Shown: positions 33,332-42,037, numbered from the stretch's first letter. The stretch is 42,037 nucleotides of DNA from Fibrobacterota bacterium (GCA_016788315.1 JAEUSG010000637.1:1-42037); one strand, 5' to 3'. Program-made: numbers and translations. Notes: generated by a model from the sequence alone, not told the origin.

Positions 33332-33805
33332 ATGAGTGAAAACAAGCCATATATAAGCACAGACCCTTCCGGAGACGATTCAGCAAAAGCGATTGATGCT
33401 GAAATTGTTAAAGTGCGCGAACATCTTAAAAAGGATAGCAGCAACGCCGATCTCTTTTTCAAACTTGGCACACTTTGTTTGAAGAGAGAACGTCATGCTG
33501 ATGCAATTGAAGCTTTTGAAGATTGTATTCGAATCAGGCCAGAATATCCAGAAGTCAATTATCTTCTCGGTAATTCGTATATAAGTCATAAGCAGTTTGA
33601 AATTGCGGCACGGTACTTTATGAAATCGCTGCGGAGCAACCCCAACCATAAACCTTCGCTTTACAATATCGGCCTATGCTATGTTGAAACAGGAATGAAG
33701 GACAAAGCTATTCAGGCTTTCAGAAAGTTTCATGCTATTGAAGAAAGCATAGCCTGGAAAGAGGAGGCCCGTTTCCAGCTTTACAGACTAGGAGTGAATC
33801 CATAA
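33332..33805 (+). CDS. TPR-repeat protein
   Basis: A 157-residue cytoplasmic protein without signal peptide. From about residue 40 there are at least three tetratricopeptide repeats (ADLFFKLGTLCLKRERHADA; PEVNYLLGNSYISHKQFEIA; PSLYNIGLCYVETGMKDKAI), a protein-interaction scaffold. The partner is not apparent. The ATG at 33332 comes 16 bases after the ispF stop and has no clear ribosome binding site, so translation may be coupled to ispF. A longer frame back to 33206 lies inside ispF and is not used. Confidence 0.85.
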   Translation: MSENKPYISTDPSGDDSAKAIDAEIVKVREHLKKDSSNADLFFKLGTLCLKRERHADAIEAFEDCIRIRPEYPEVNYLLGNSYISHKQFEIAARYFMKSLRSNPNHKPSLYNIGLCYVETGMKDKAIQAFRKFHAIEESIAWKEEARFQLYRLGVNP

Positions 33806-33835
33806 AAGGTATTCTAAATTTGAGGGATGGGATAT

Positions 33836-34519
33836 ATGTCAGAAACAAATCTAAAAAAACTCGCATCAAAACTTGGTACAATAGCCGGCAGAAGCAGTCT
33901 TGAAAGCAAAGATCTTGAATCGTTGCGCGAAATCAAGGACGGTCTTGCTGCTATCATATCATCGTTGAAAGAGTGCGACTGCTGCGGTGCTGCCGTAACG
34001 GAAATAGCAAGACTGGAAATTGATGGAGTGCGGGCACTGGTATGCAGTTCATGCGGAATAAAAGCGTTGAAGAATAAGGAGCTTGTTCTAAAAAATGTTC
34101 GAAAAAAAGAGCATGCCAAAGTTTCCCACCCGCCTGTTTCGCATAAGGCTCCTGTAAAAACTGTAATAAAAAGTAAACCATTTAAAACAGAACCTCATCC
34201 TGACACAGCTTCAATGCATGTTCCAAAAACCAGGATTGTAGAAACACAGCCCTCTCTGTTCGGTGATACTGTTGTGAAATCTTCCAAAAGCGGTGATGAC
34301 ATGGATGCTATTGCTTCTGCGGCCTCTTCCAAAGTCATGACTGTTAAAAAGATCCACAGCATAGTTTCCGGAGTTGCATTTCCAATGAATCTTGACAGAA
34401 CGTTAAGTTTTGTAAGAATGGAAGCGCAAAGCCAGCATCTGAATTTCAAAGAGGATGAGATTCGCCGGGTTGTAACAGCATTGAAGGCCAACGGATTAAT
34501 AAGAATAAAAGATTCTTAA
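33836..34519 (+). CDS. Hypothetical protein with zinc-ribbon-like Cys pairs
   Basis: A 227-residue protein not recognised as a known family. The N-terminal part is helical and charged (residues 1-45), followed by CDCCG (47-51) and CSSCG (70-74), which could make a four-Cys zinc ribbon. The middle (~85-140) is basic, Pro/Lys-rich and probably disordered. The last ~60 residues (VKKIHSIVSGVAFPMNL, EIRRVVTALKANGLIRI) look like a winged-helix or small alpha/beta unit. GAGGG stands ten bases before the ATG at 33836, favouring it over ATG 33827. It is followed after 14 bases by the peptide-binding lipoprotein gene. DNA or RNA binding is a guess. Confidence 0.7.
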   Translation: MSETNLKKLASKLGTIAGRSSLESKDLESLREIKDGLAAIISSLKECDCCGAAVTEIARLEIDGVRALVCSSCGIKALKNKELVLKNVRKKEHAKVSHPPVSHKAPVKTVIKSKPFKTEPHPDTASMHVPKTRIVETQPSLFGDTVVKSSKSGDDMDAIASAASSKVMTVKKIHSIVSGVAFPMNLDRTLSFVRMEAQSQHLNFKEDEIRRVVTALKANGLIRIKDS

Positions 34520-34533
34520 AAGAGGTCTCAAAC

Positions 34534-36288
34534 GTGAAAATTGCATTCCTGCTGCCGCTGATTTTTTTATGCGCCTGCGGGATTAAGCAAAAAGAGCTAG
34601 GTGCAGTTTACCGTGGCGCACTTCAAATGGATGTCAAGGGGCTGGATCCCGCCCAAGCCGAAGACGTTTACTCATCTATTGCAATAAATCAGTCGTATGA
34701 AGCTCTCCTTCAATATCATTATCTGAAACGACCATATGAGCTGGAACCTCTTCTTGCAGACTCAATGCCCTATGTGTCGAAAGATGGTTTAGAGTATCGC
34801 TTTAAAATAAAACGGAGAGTGCGTTTTCAGGATGATCCCTGTTTTAAAGGTGTACCACGTTATTTATCCGCTCACGATTTTGTCTATTCTATCAAGAGGC
34901 TTGCTGACATAAAGGTAAAAAGCACAGGATGGTGGATATTTGATGGGAGGATCGCAGGACTTGATGATTTTCGTAAGAAAAGTATAGACTCAAAGAAGAC
35001 GGATTACTCAATTAATGTTTCTGGACTTTTTGCAGCTGATAGCCATACTCTTGTTATAAAACTGAATGAACCGTTTGCCCAGCTTCCATATTTCTTCGCC
35101 ATGACATATACTTCTGCAGTATCGCGTGAAGCCGTTGAATATTATGGAGAAGAATTTTTGAACCATCCGGTTGGCACGGGTCCTTTCAAATTGATTGAAT
35201 GGCGTAGGCAAATGAGGTTGAAATATATTCGTAATCCTCTTTTCAGGGATGCATTCTACCCCACAGAGGGAGATGAAGGAGATGAAACAAAAGGACTCTT
35301 GTCCGATGCTGGGCTAAGAATTCCTTTCTTAGACACTCTAATACTCAACATATATAGTGAAAGTGAGCCGATGTGGCTTACATTTCAAAGATATGGACTT
35401 GAAAAAGCATGGATACCCAAAGACAATTTTGATAAAGTTGTCAGGCCCGGTTTCGAACTGAGTCCGGATCTGCAAGCTAAAGGTATCAGTATGAGCGTCT
35501 CACCATCTCTAGATGTAACATATTCACCAATAAATATGGAAGACTCTATTTGGGGTCGTAATGTTCATTTACGGAGAGCGATCAGTTATGCTAAGAATAT
35601 TAAAAAAACTATTGAGCTTCTATACAATAATCGTGCAATTCCATCACATTCACCAATACCACCTGGTTTATTAGGATATGAGGATGATTTTATAAATCCT
35701 TATCAAAAATATGATACTACCGAAGCAAAAAAAGAAATGGTCAAGGCTGGGTATCCAGGTGGAAAGGGACTTCCAGAGCTGCATTATATCGAGACTAGTG
35801 ATGTCCTGTCTCGACAATTTTCGGATAAATTTAATCAGGAAATGGCAGTAATTGGAATCAAAGTTAAGGTTGACGCAGTAACATGGCCAGAATTCAATAA
35901 AAGACTTAGAATGAAAAAATATCAGATTGCGGGGGCGGCTTGGGGTGCAGATTATCCAGATCCGGAAAATTTTCTGCAATTGCTTTATGGACCTAATGAA
36001 GCACCTGGAACCAATACTTCCAATTTTAAAAACAGAGAATATGATTCACTTTATTTACAGCTCGCTAGGGAAAATGACAATAAAAAGAGACTTGAAATCA
36101 TTAAAAGAATGAAGGTGATTTTAACTACTGAATTACCTTGGATACCAGGAGTACATAGACTTATTATTGGACTTAAATATGACTGGGTCAAAAATTATAA
36201 ATACAATGATCTTTCACAGGGTGAGTACAAATATATCAGGATTGATACAGCTCTCCGGAACAGCCGCATCAGGGAGACGTGGAAATGA
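34534..36288 (+). CDS. Peptide/oligosaccharide ABC transporter substrate-binding lipoprotein
   Basis: A 584-residue SBP_bac_5 (OppA/DppA family) protein. A short signal ends in the lipobox LCAC with acylated Cys 15. The N-terminal lobe has GLDPAQAEDVYSSIAINQSYEALL (in parts GLDPAQAEDVY and SYEALL), then LADSMPYVSKDGLEYRFKIK and SAHDFVYSIKRL; HPVGTGPFKLIEW and LRRAISYAKN are typical family motifs, as is AAWGADYPDPENFLQLLYG near the end. It delivers a ligand to the OppBC-like permease encoded next; oligopeptides are the default guess. The stop overlaps the start of the permease gene (ATGA). Confidence 0.93.
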   Translation: MKIAFLLPLIFLCACGIKQKELGAVYRGALQMDVKGLDPAQAEDVYSSIAINQSYEALLQYHYLKRPYELEPLLADSMPYVSKDGLEYRFKIKRRVRFQDDPCFKGVPRYLSAHDFVYSIKRLADIKVKSTGWWIFDGRIAGLDDFRKKSIDSKKTDYSINVSGLFAADSHTLVIKLNEPFAQLPYFFAMTYTSAVSREAVEYYGEEFLNHPVGTGPFKLIEWRRQMRLKYIRNPLFRDAFYPTEGDEGDETKGLLSDAGLRIPFLDTLILNIYSESEPMWLTFQRYGLEKAWIPKDNFDKVVRPGFELSPDLQAKGISMSVSPSLDVTYSPINMEDSIWGRNVHLRRAISYAKNIKKTIELLYNNRAIPSHSPIPPGLLGYEDDFINPYQKYDTTEAKKEMVKAGYPGGKGLPELHYIETSDVLSRQFSDKFNQEMAVIGIKVKVDAVTWPEFNKRLRMKKYQIAGAAWGADYPDPENFLQLLYGPNEAPGTNTSNFKNREYDSLYLQLARENDNKKRLEIIKRMKVILTTELPWIPGVHRLIIGLKYDWVKNYKYNDLSQGEYKYIRIDTALRNSRIRETWK

Positions 36289-37217
36289 AGAGATATGTAT
36301 TGCGCAGAATTCTTCAGGGAATACCGATAATTTTCGGTGTTTCACTGATTACCTTTCTGCTCTTTAATGTCGTTGGCGGGGACCCGGTTTATCAATTGGT
36401 AGGAAAGGGAGCCTCGGCTCAGGAAGTTGAAGCATTAAGACATGAACTTGGACTTGATAGACCGCTTCCGGCCCAATATCTCCACTATTTAAAGCAGATT
36501 ATCACCTTTGACTTCGGCCGCTCATATGCAACGCGTCAGAAAATCTCTGAGATGATTCTGGACGGCATCTGGCCCTCTCTCTCTTTAGCAATACCTTCAT
36601 TTGTTTTCGGATCGCTAATCGCCATTGCCGTTGCTATGCTTGCAGCTTGTTATAGAAACAGATGGCCTGATCGCCTTATTCTGCTTTTCGCTGTAGCCGG
36701 AATGAGTATAAGCATTGTCGTTTACATTATCCTTGGACAGTATTATCTCTCTTACCTTAAAGGGCTTTTCCCGATATCCGGATGGGAACCTGGTCTTTCA
36801 GGGCTTCCATATCTCGTTTTACCCGGTCTTATTTGGGTAACTGTGTCGCTTGGTTCAGATGTACGTTATTTCAGAACTGTCTTTCTTGATGAAATGAATC
36901 AGGACTTTGTAACAACAGCTAAAGCCAAGGGAGTTTCAGGTTTTTCTGTTCTGTTTGTGCATGTACTAAGAAATGCAATGATTCCAATTATAACGCGCCT
37001 TGTTATGGCTATTCCTTTTCTGTACACTGGATCACTTCTGCTTGAAAACTTTTTTGGAATTCCAGGGCTAGGAAGCATGAGTATTAATGCAATAAACTCT
37101 TCAGATTTACCGGTCATTAAGGCCATTACCTTTTTGGGATCTCTCTCGTACATAGCAGGAAATATCTTAACAGATGTATGCTATGCTGCAGCCGATCCAA
37201 GGATTAGGCTCTCATGA
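36285..37217 (+). CDS. Oligopeptide/dipeptide-type ABC permease (OppB-like)
   Basis: A 310-residue inner-membrane protein with six predicted helices. The N-terminus MKRYVLRRILQGIPIIFG and the GGDPVYQLVGKGAS to LGLDRPLPAQYLHYL stretch are typical of OppB/DppB. The EAA loop, which contacts the ATPases, is at DFVTTAKAKGVSGFSVLFVH. The ATG at 36285 overlaps the lipoprotein stop (ATGA); an upstream GTG at 36279 is less likely. Four-base overlap also with the next gene. Confidence 0.95.
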   Translation: MKRYVLRRILQGIPIIFGVSLITFLLFNVVGGDPVYQLVGKGASAQEVEALRHELGLDRPLPAQYLHYLKQIITFDFGRSYATRQKISEMILDGIWPSLSLAIPSFVFGSLIAIAVAMLAACYRNRWPDRLILLFAVAGMSISIVVYIILGQYYLSYLKGLFPISGWEPGLSGLPYLVLPGLIWVTVSLGSDVRYFRTVFLDEMNQDFVTTAKAKGVSGFSVLFVHVLRNAMIPIITRLVMAIPFLYTGSLLLENFFGIPGLGSMSINAINSSDLPVIKAITFLGSLSYIAGNILTDVCYAAADPRIRLS

Positions 37218-38071
37218 TTGATAAACCAGTTTCACCTGGAGGCAAGGCATTAAGAAGGCTTCTTCACGATCCATCTGCTGTAATAAGTTTTGTTGTCACT
37301 TTTGCCTATTTAGCCGTTGCAGCGCTTATAGCGACCGGTCTATTGAAAATAGATTTCACTGTTTCAGCCGGAGCATCATATCTGCCTCCATCACTGGAGC
37401 ACTGGTTTGGAACAGATATTTTCGGGCGTGATGTATTCTTACGTGTTATACATGGTGCGAAGATTGCCATCTCTGTCGGATTTGTCACGACTCTTATTGC
37501 AATGCCTATAGGCATTGTTCTCGGCAGTATTGCCGGTTATTACGGCGGTAAAATTGATGACTTAATAGTCTGGTTTTATTCAACCCTTTCATCGATACCA
37601 TATCTTCTTCTACTGCTTGCCCTGACTTTTGTTCTTGGCAAGGGGTTGTTTGCAGTTTATATGGCTCTCGGGTTAACATCATGGGTTGAGATATGCCGTA
37701 TTACCCGCGGAGAGGTTATGAAACTGCGGGAAAGGGACTTTATTGCGGCGGCAAAGGCTTCCGGAGCCGGTTCGTCAAGGATAATGTTCCGCCATCTGCT
37801 GCCCAATGTTGTCCCCATTCTCTCTGTGAGTGCATCCCTCTTATTTGTCTCTGCTATCAAGGCGGAGGTTATATTAAGTTTCCTTGGAGTAGGTGTGCAG
37901 GGAGAACCGAGTTGGGGTTTAATGATTGCAGATTCACGCCTGGAACTACTGGGTCGCGGTGTCTGGTGGCAGCTTGCCGGTGCAACCGTTGCGATGTTTG
38001 GAATCATACTGGCGCTCAATACTTTGGCAGACGCACTGCGCGATGCGCTGGATCCGAAAGGAACGAAATGA
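37214..38071 (+). CDS. Oligopeptide/dipeptide-type ABC permease (OppC-like)
   Basis: A 285-residue inner-membrane protein, partner of the OppB-like permease. HWFGTDIFGRDVFLRVIHGA (67-86) is the hallmark OppC/DppC motif. About six helices, with the EAA loop at DFIAAAKASGAGSSRIMFRH and the typical ILSFLGVGVQGEPSWGLMI near the end. Start and stop both overlap neighbours by four bases (ATGA), so the operon is translated as a unit. Confidence 0.95.
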   Translation: MIDKPVSPGGKALRRLLHDPSAVISFVVTFAYLAVAALIATGLLKIDFTVSAGASYLPPSLEHWFGTDIFGRDVFLRVIHGAKIAISVGFVTTLIAMPIGIVLGSIAGYYGGKIDDLIVWFYSTLSSIPYLLLLLALTFVLGKGLFAVYMALGLTSWVEICRITRGEVMKLRERDFIAAAKASGAGSSRIMFRHLLPNVVPILSVSASLLFVSAIKAEVILSFLGVGVQGEPSWGLMIADSRLELLGRGVWWQLAGATVAMFGIILALNTLADALRDALDPKGTK

Positions 38072-39042
38072 GTTTATTACAAGTAAAAAATCTTTCTGTA
38101 TCGTTTCATACCGATAACGGACGCGTCAATGCTGTTGATGGACTCGATTTCAAAATTGAAGCGGGTAAAACTTTATGTATGGTCGGTGAATCGGGCTGCG
38201 GAAAATCTGTAACTGCTCTTTCAATTCTTCGTCTCATACAATCCCCGCCCGGTGTAATTGAATCCGGTAGTATTCTTTTCAATAGTGAAGATCTGCTGCA
38301 GTTGCCCATTAACAAAATGCGGCAGGTTCGAGGAAATAGAATTGCCATGATTTTTCAAGATCCGATGACCTCTCTTAATCCAGTGTTTACAATCGGCTCT
38401 CAGATAATGGAAGCCCTAATTCTACATCAGAATATGAGCAGGAAAGAGGCGCGTGAACGAACAATAGAGATGCTCACACAGGTACGTATACCTGACGCGC
38501 ATAGACGTATTGACGAATATCCTCACCAGATGTCGGGAGGAATGAGGCAGAGGGTGATGATTGCCATGGCGCTTTCATGTAATCCGGAACTCCTTATAGC
38601 TGATGAGCCGACCACCGCACTTGACGTAACAATACAGGCGCAGATACTCGATTTATTAGCAGAACTCCAGGAAAAGAGAAATATGGCTGTACTGTTTATT
38701 ACACATGATCTCGGTATTGTTGCACGTATTGCTGATCAGGTAATTGTCCTCTATGCCGGCAGAGCTGTTGAACGTGGTACTGCAGCTGATATCTTTCACT
38801 CACCGCGTCATCCATACACAAAAGGTCTTCTGGCATCTGTGCCGAGAATGGAACACAATTCAGGCAAACTGGCAGTTATTCCTGGTACTCTGCCAAATGC
38901 ATCTGAAATGCCGGAAGGTTGCCGTTTTTACAACCGTTGTGAAAGAAGGAGTGAGGTTTGTCTTAAGAGACCCTTAGAAGAGAACTTATCACCTACTCAT
39001 TCAGCCGCCTGTTTTAATATGGAGTCAAGCCATGCTTCTTAA
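38068..39042 (+). CDS. Oligopeptide/dipeptide-type ABC ATPase (OppD-like)
   Basis: A 324-residue ATPase. Walker A GESGCGKS is at 40-47, the Q-loop in MIFQDPMTSLNP, the signature MSGGMRQRVMIAMA, Walker B LLIADEPTTALDVT and the switch His in FITHDLG. The C-terminal GCRFYNRCERRSEVCLKRP is the Cys-containing extension of OppD/DppD/OppF proteins. The ATG at 38068 has AAAGGA upstream; a longer open frame back to 37693 lies inside the previous gene in another frame and is not real. It overlaps oppF-like by 11 bases. Confidence 0.96.
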   Translation: MSLLQVKNLSVSFHTDNGRVNAVDGLDFKIEAGKTLCMVGESGCGKSVTALSILRLIQSPPGVIESGSILFNSEDLLQLPINKMRQVRGNRIAMIFQDPMTSLNPVFTIGSQIMEALILHQNMSRKEARERTIEMLTQVRIPDAHRRIDEYPHQMSGGMRQRVMIAMALSCNPELLIADEPTTALDVTIQAQILDLLAELQEKRNMAVLFITHDLGIVARIADQVIVLYAGRAVERGTAADIFHSPRHPYTKGLLASVPRMEHNSGKLAVIPGTLPNASEMPEGCRFYNRCERRSEVCLKRPLEENLSPTHSAACFNMESSHAS

Positions 39043-39976
39043 AGTTGATAATCTGCGTAAATATTTCACCATTCCTGGCGGCGGCAACGTAAAGGCTGTT
39101 GATGATGTCAGTTTGCAAATTGGTGAAAATGAAGTGTTAGGATTGGTGGGGGAGTCCGGCTGCGGCAAAACAACAGTCGGCAGATGCATATTGCGCCTCA
39201 TAGAACCAACCTCCGGAAAAGTTGAATTTCAGGGGAAAGATTTTCTCGCGCTTAAAGGCGAAGAACTTAGAAAAGAACGTAAAAACATTCAGATTGTTTT
39301 TCAGGATCCATTGTCTGCCCTTAATCCGAGAATGACGATACGCAGCATTGTTGGTGAACCGCTTATTATTCATGGAATCGCAAAGGGACGTGAACGTGAA
39401 GAGAAGGTTGCCGCGCTGCTTGAAGATGTCGGGTTGAATGGAAGCCACCTGAACCGTTATCCGCACGAATTCAGCGGCGGTCAGCGTCAGCGCATCGGTA
39501 TCGCAAGGGCACTTGCCTTGAGGCCTAAACTGATAGTCGCTGATGAACCGGTTTCAGCTCTTGATGTCTCTGTTCAGGCGCAGATTATCAATCTGCTTGA
39601 AGAATTGAAAGCTACACATTCGCTCTCTTATCTCTTTGTTGCACATAACATAGCTGTTGTAAAACATATATCAGATCGCATTGCAGTCATGTACCTTGGA
39701 AGAATAGTTGAAATAGGCACTTCAGATGAAATTTGCAGCAGCCCTTTACATCCATATACACAGGCGCTTCTTGCTGCAGTACCTGTACCCGATCCGGAAA
39801 CGGCAAGAGGTAAAGGGCGTACAGTTATTCAGGGTGATATCCCAAGTCCAACGAACCCCCCTTCAGGTTGCCCATTTCATCCGCGCTGTCCTATGGCGAA
39901 GAAAATATGTTCGGAAAATGTACCAGCACTTGAGGTCAAGAAGGATGGCAGGCTGGTGAGCTGCTTTTTCGCCTGA
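39032..39976 (+). CDS. Oligopeptide/dipeptide-type ABC ATPase (OppF-like)
   Basis: A 314-residue ATPase, second nucleotide-binding subunit. Walker A GESGCGKTT at 40-48, IVFQDPLSALNPRMTI, signature FSGGQRQRIGIARALAL, Walker B LIVADEPVSALDVSVQ, switch His in FVAHNIAV. The C-terminal oligopeptide extension GCPFHPRCPMAKKIC is present. GGAG precedes the ATG. With the lipoprotein, two permeases and the OppD-like ATPase this completes a five-part importer. Confidence 0.96.
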   Translation: MLLKVDNLRKYFTIPGGGNVKAVDDVSLQIGENEVLGLVGESGCGKTTVGRCILRLIEPTSGKVEFQGKDFLALKGEELRKERKNIQIVFQDPLSALNPRMTIRSIVGEPLIIHGIAKGREREEKVAALLEDVGLNGSHLNRYPHEFSGGQRQRIGIARALALRPKLIVADEPVSALDVSVQAQIINLLEELKATHSLSYLFVAHNIAVVKHISDRIAVMYLGRIVEIGTSDEICSSPLHPYTQALLAAVPVPDPETARGKGRTVIQGDIPSPTNPPSGCPFHPRCPMAKKICSENVPALEVKKDGRLVSCFFA

Positions 39977-39992
39977 AAACTAGGAGAATATA

Positions 39993-41600
39993 ATGGAATT
40001 AATTGCTGTTGATTTTAATGGAAAAGATGAACTTCCCTACCTGCTTTTCGGATTTACCGGTTTTAGAAATGTTAAACGGCGTGATGGTGATCCTCTTTTC
40101 CGGAACACTGCTGACGAAGCGGCATTCACAATGCCTATCTGCAAAGGTGCTGATAACCGGCTTACACTAAACGTTTCAGCTGCAGAAGATAGTCAGCCAC
40201 AAAGCGTTTCTATTATAATCGGCGGAGTTGAAATTGCTGTTTTCGAACTCAATAAACGTGAATGGCTGGTAAAAAGTGTTGATATACCGCAAGGGTTCTG
40301 CACACGTGACAATATTACAGTCGTGATAAAATGCAGCAGATATTACAGAAAAGCGTGGGAAGCAGGATGTCTCTCTGTTGCGGCTCTTAAGTTTGAGACA
40401 ACAGGAAATTATTCAAAAGAATCCAAAGAGTTGCTACAGCCGGGAAATGTTTACTTCGGTGATCTTCATATTCATTCAAACAGTTCAGAGTGTGCCAATA
40501 AAAATTTCAATCCATACGGATCAGACGGCGGTTCAGTTGAGGAGATTGCCCGTTTCGAAAGAGAGCAGGAAAAGTGTGATTTCATGGCAGTCACAGATCA
40601 CATTGATCATATGGCAAAGAGTGGTGATTGGGACCGCTATATCAGCGTTGTGAAAGAGTTAAATATAGACGGTAAGTTTGCTGTTATCCCTGCTTATGAA
40701 TGGACAAGCTCACACTCTCATGGACACAGGAATGTTTATTACAAAGAATGTTACAAAGATGCATTCGACCACATAAGCTCAATCAGCTCAACACCAAGGA
40801 AACTTTGGGAGCTGTTTAAAAGTAAGGGCATGAACGCCTTTACAATTCCGCATCACCCTAACAGAATTGATTTTCCAATGAACTGGGATGATATTGATTC
40901 TCTGCATCAACCGCTTGTTGAAATCTATTCGCAATGGGGGAGCAGCGAATCATTCGGCGCGCCTCTTCAGGAAACGATACATGCGGTTCCTGGACTTTCC
41001 GTTCAGGATGCTCTTACAAAAGGGCACAGAATCGGTTTTGTCGGTGGAAGTGATTCCCATGTCTTCGGACTTAAAGAGCGAACATTTGATACGCCGCATA
41101 ACAGAACAAACCGCGGTCTTACTGCTGTGTTCGCAGACTCACTATCGAGAGAGTCAATTTTTGATGCTTTGCAGAATCGTAGATGCTATGCAACTACCGG
41201 TGCAAGAATTGAGCTGGATTTCAGAGTGAACGGAAATCTTATGGGCTCAGTACTCAATAGGAATTATTACAATTTTCAGAGCGAATTTCCGCTATGTATA
41301 ACATGCCGCGCCAAAGCTGATACGCCGATTGCAAAGGTTGAGCTTATTCATAATGGAGCAGTTATTTATACTTATGACCATTGTCTAGATAATCTTGCGC
41401 AATTTGCGTATTATCATAAAAGAAAGCATCCCGAATATTCCAACGCACATTTGGGTCAAACAGTTGCGCCTGCCTATGCCTTCTCACGTCAGGAGCATAT
41501 GTCTTTTTATGATATGTATTTTTATGTAAGAGTTACTTTAGTAAACCGGCATATGGCCTGGTCCTCTCCGGTGTTTTACCAGTTTGAAAAGGCAAAATGA
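39993..41600 (+). CDS. PHP-domain metal-dependent phosphoesterase (DUF3604-like)
   Basis: A 535-residue protein. Residues ~1-150 form a beta-rich N-terminal domain. A PHP domain follows: GDLHIHSNSSE (156-166; Asp 157, His 159, His 161), MAVTDHIDH (198-206), AYEWTSSHSHGHRN (234-247), IPHHPNR (285-291) and VGGSDSHVFGL (350-360), giving a complete metal-binding set. A C-terminal beta domain (~400-535) contains a HNGAVIYTYD segment seen in DUF3604 proteins. PHP proteins hydrolyse phosphoesters; the substrate here is unknown. No signal peptide. It starts 16 bases after the transporter operon (AGGAG upstream) and overlaps the HAD gene by four bases, so it may process something imported. Confidence 0.85.
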   Translation: MELIAVDFNGKDELPYLLFGFTGFRNVKRRDGDPLFRNTADEAAFTMPICKGADNRLTLNVSAAEDSQPQSVSIIIGGVEIAVFELNKREWLVKSVDIPQGFCTRDNITVVIKCSRYYRKAWEAGCLSVAALKFETTGNYSKESKELLQPGNVYFGDLHIHSNSSECANKNFNPYGSDGGSVEEIARFEREQEKCDFMAVTDHIDHMAKSGDWDRYISVVKELNIDGKFAVIPAYEWTSSHSHGHRNVYYKECYKDAFDHISSISSTPRKLWELFKSKGMNAFTIPHHPNRIDFPMNWDDIDSLHQPLVEIYSQWGSSESFGAPLQETIHAVPGLSVQDALTKGHRIGFVGGSDSHVFGLKERTFDTPHNRTNRGLTAVFADSLSRESIFDALQNRRCYATTGARIELDFRVNGNLMGSVLNRNYYNFQSEFPLCITCRAKADTPIAKVELIHNGAVIYTYDHCLDNLAQFAYYHKRKHPEYSNAHLGQTVAPAYAFSRQEHMSFYDMYFYVRVTLVNRHMAWSSPVFYQFEKAK

Positions 41601-42037
41601 ATAACGATAACATGCTTTTTGATTTAGATGGTACAATTATAGACCCCATTGAAGGTATAGGCAAATCAATAAATTTTGCACTTACTTCTATGGGCTATCC
41701 ACCTCGTCCCGATTCTGAGCTCGGTAGATATATCGGACCACCGCTGGATGAATCTTTCAGACTGATTACAGGTTTAAATGATAGCGATTTGGCTACTCAG
41801 TTTGTTGTAAAATACCGTGAGAGATTCACTGAAATAGGCTATTCTGAAAATGTGCTCTATTCAGGTATTGTGGAGGTACTTAAAAAGATAAATACGATGG
41901 GCGTACCGATGGGACTTTGCACTTCAAAACGGCTGGATTACGCACAGATGATCCTTAAGATGCATGGGATCTATGAACTCTTTGAATTCATCAGCGCAGG
42001 TGATATTGGTATTAAGAAGTGGCAGCAGATTGAAAAG
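41597..42037 (+). CDS. HAD-family phosphatase, phosphoglycolate-phosphatase-like (3' end outside window)
   Basis: 147 codons are visible and the frame is open at the window end, so the gene is 3'-truncated; HAD subfamily I enzymes are usually 210-230 residues. Motif I is LFDLDGTIIDP (Asp 9 nucleophile, Asp 11), a helical cap follows (IEGIGKSINFALTSMGYPP; YIGPPLDESFR), and motif II is GLCTSKR. The pattern matches the Gph/PGP-like group. The ATG overlaps the PHP gene's stop codon (ATGA). A Lys of motif III is expected just past the visible sequence or at IKKW near 42020. Confidence 0.9.
   Translation, partial: MNNDNMLFDLDGTIIDPIEGIGKSINFALTSMGYPPRPDSELGRYIGPPLDESFRLITGLNDSDLATQFVVKYRERFTEIGYSENVLYSGIVEVLKKINTMGVPMGLCTSKRLDYAQMILKMHGIYELFEFISAGDIGIKKWQQIEK

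Noticed and set aside
37693-38067. N-terminal extension of the OppD-like ORF
   Set aside because: It runs inside the OppC-like gene in another frame. The family start (MSLLQVKNL) and AAAGGA support ATG 38068.

Overview
The window comes from a Gram-negative bacterium with moderately low GC. It is most likely a member of the Fibrobacterota/Chlorobi/Bacteroidota (FCB) group, and Fibrobacterota or a close relative is my best guess. The evidence is a FISUMP-domain lipoprotein (a family named after Fibrobacter succinogenes), a type IX secretion (T9SS) C-terminal sorting domain, a PorV/PorQ-like outer-membrane protein, several lipobox lipoproteins, and pyrophosphate-type phosphofructokinase next to class II aldolase. 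This is an inference from gene content; there is no rRNA to test it. Coding density is high and no stretch over 300 bases lacks a gene.

Layout. 1-2.5 kb: the end of an unrecognised gene, a membrane-anchored protein of unknown function, and recA with its own terminator. 2.6-5.1 kb: an SOS-box-like palindrome inside an apparent promoter, then pfp and fba and a strong terminator. 5.2-8.3 kb (minus): a stand-alone T9SS sorting-domain protein, a GH13-like secreted protein whose active site looks degenerate, and a lipoprotein. 8.4-10.1 kb: D-lyxose isomerase and a PfkB sugar kinase. 10.1-13.3 kb: an unusual repeat cluster, a DUF4143 ATPase with a promoter that predicts a leaderless mRNA, a PorV-like protein and a small secreted protein. 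13.3-20.0 kb: an AraC regulator divergent from a GH106-GH78 rhamnosidase pair. 20.0-24.4 kb: recO, a GNAT/N-acetylglutamate-synthase-like gene, then minus-strand rpe, nfo and thiC, with two tandem micro-ORFs on the plus strand between rpe and nfo. 24.4-25.1 kb: a toxin-antitoxin pair with a palindromic operator and tRNA-Ala(CGC). 25.2-29.6 kb: an ABC exporter preceded by a 24-residue membrane peptide and a CsbD-like stress protein, a divergent histidine kinase, and the FISUMP lipoprotein. 29.8-31.2 kb (minus): dprA and an ftsB/divIC-like gene. 31.3-42.0 kb (plus): a long co-directional run of a STAS protein with Cys motifs, nth, ispF, a TPR protein, a zinc-ribbon-like protein, a complete oligopeptide/dipeptide-type ABC transporter, a PHP/DUF3604 protein and a HAD phosphatase cut by the window end.

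How the genes fit together. DNA repair and recombination genes are scattered through the window (recA, recO, nfo, nth, dprA). Carbohydrate use is the second theme: rhamnosidases with their regulator, lyxose isomerase with a kinase, rpe, pfp and fba. Cell-surface proteins that probably use T9SS or lipoprotein export are the third. The places most worth a second look are the micro-ORF pair at 23.55-23.72 kb, the degenerate GH13 operon, the SOS-like box inside the pfp promoter, the nested repeats at 10.1 kb, and the CsbD/micro-membrane-protein/ABC exporter group.
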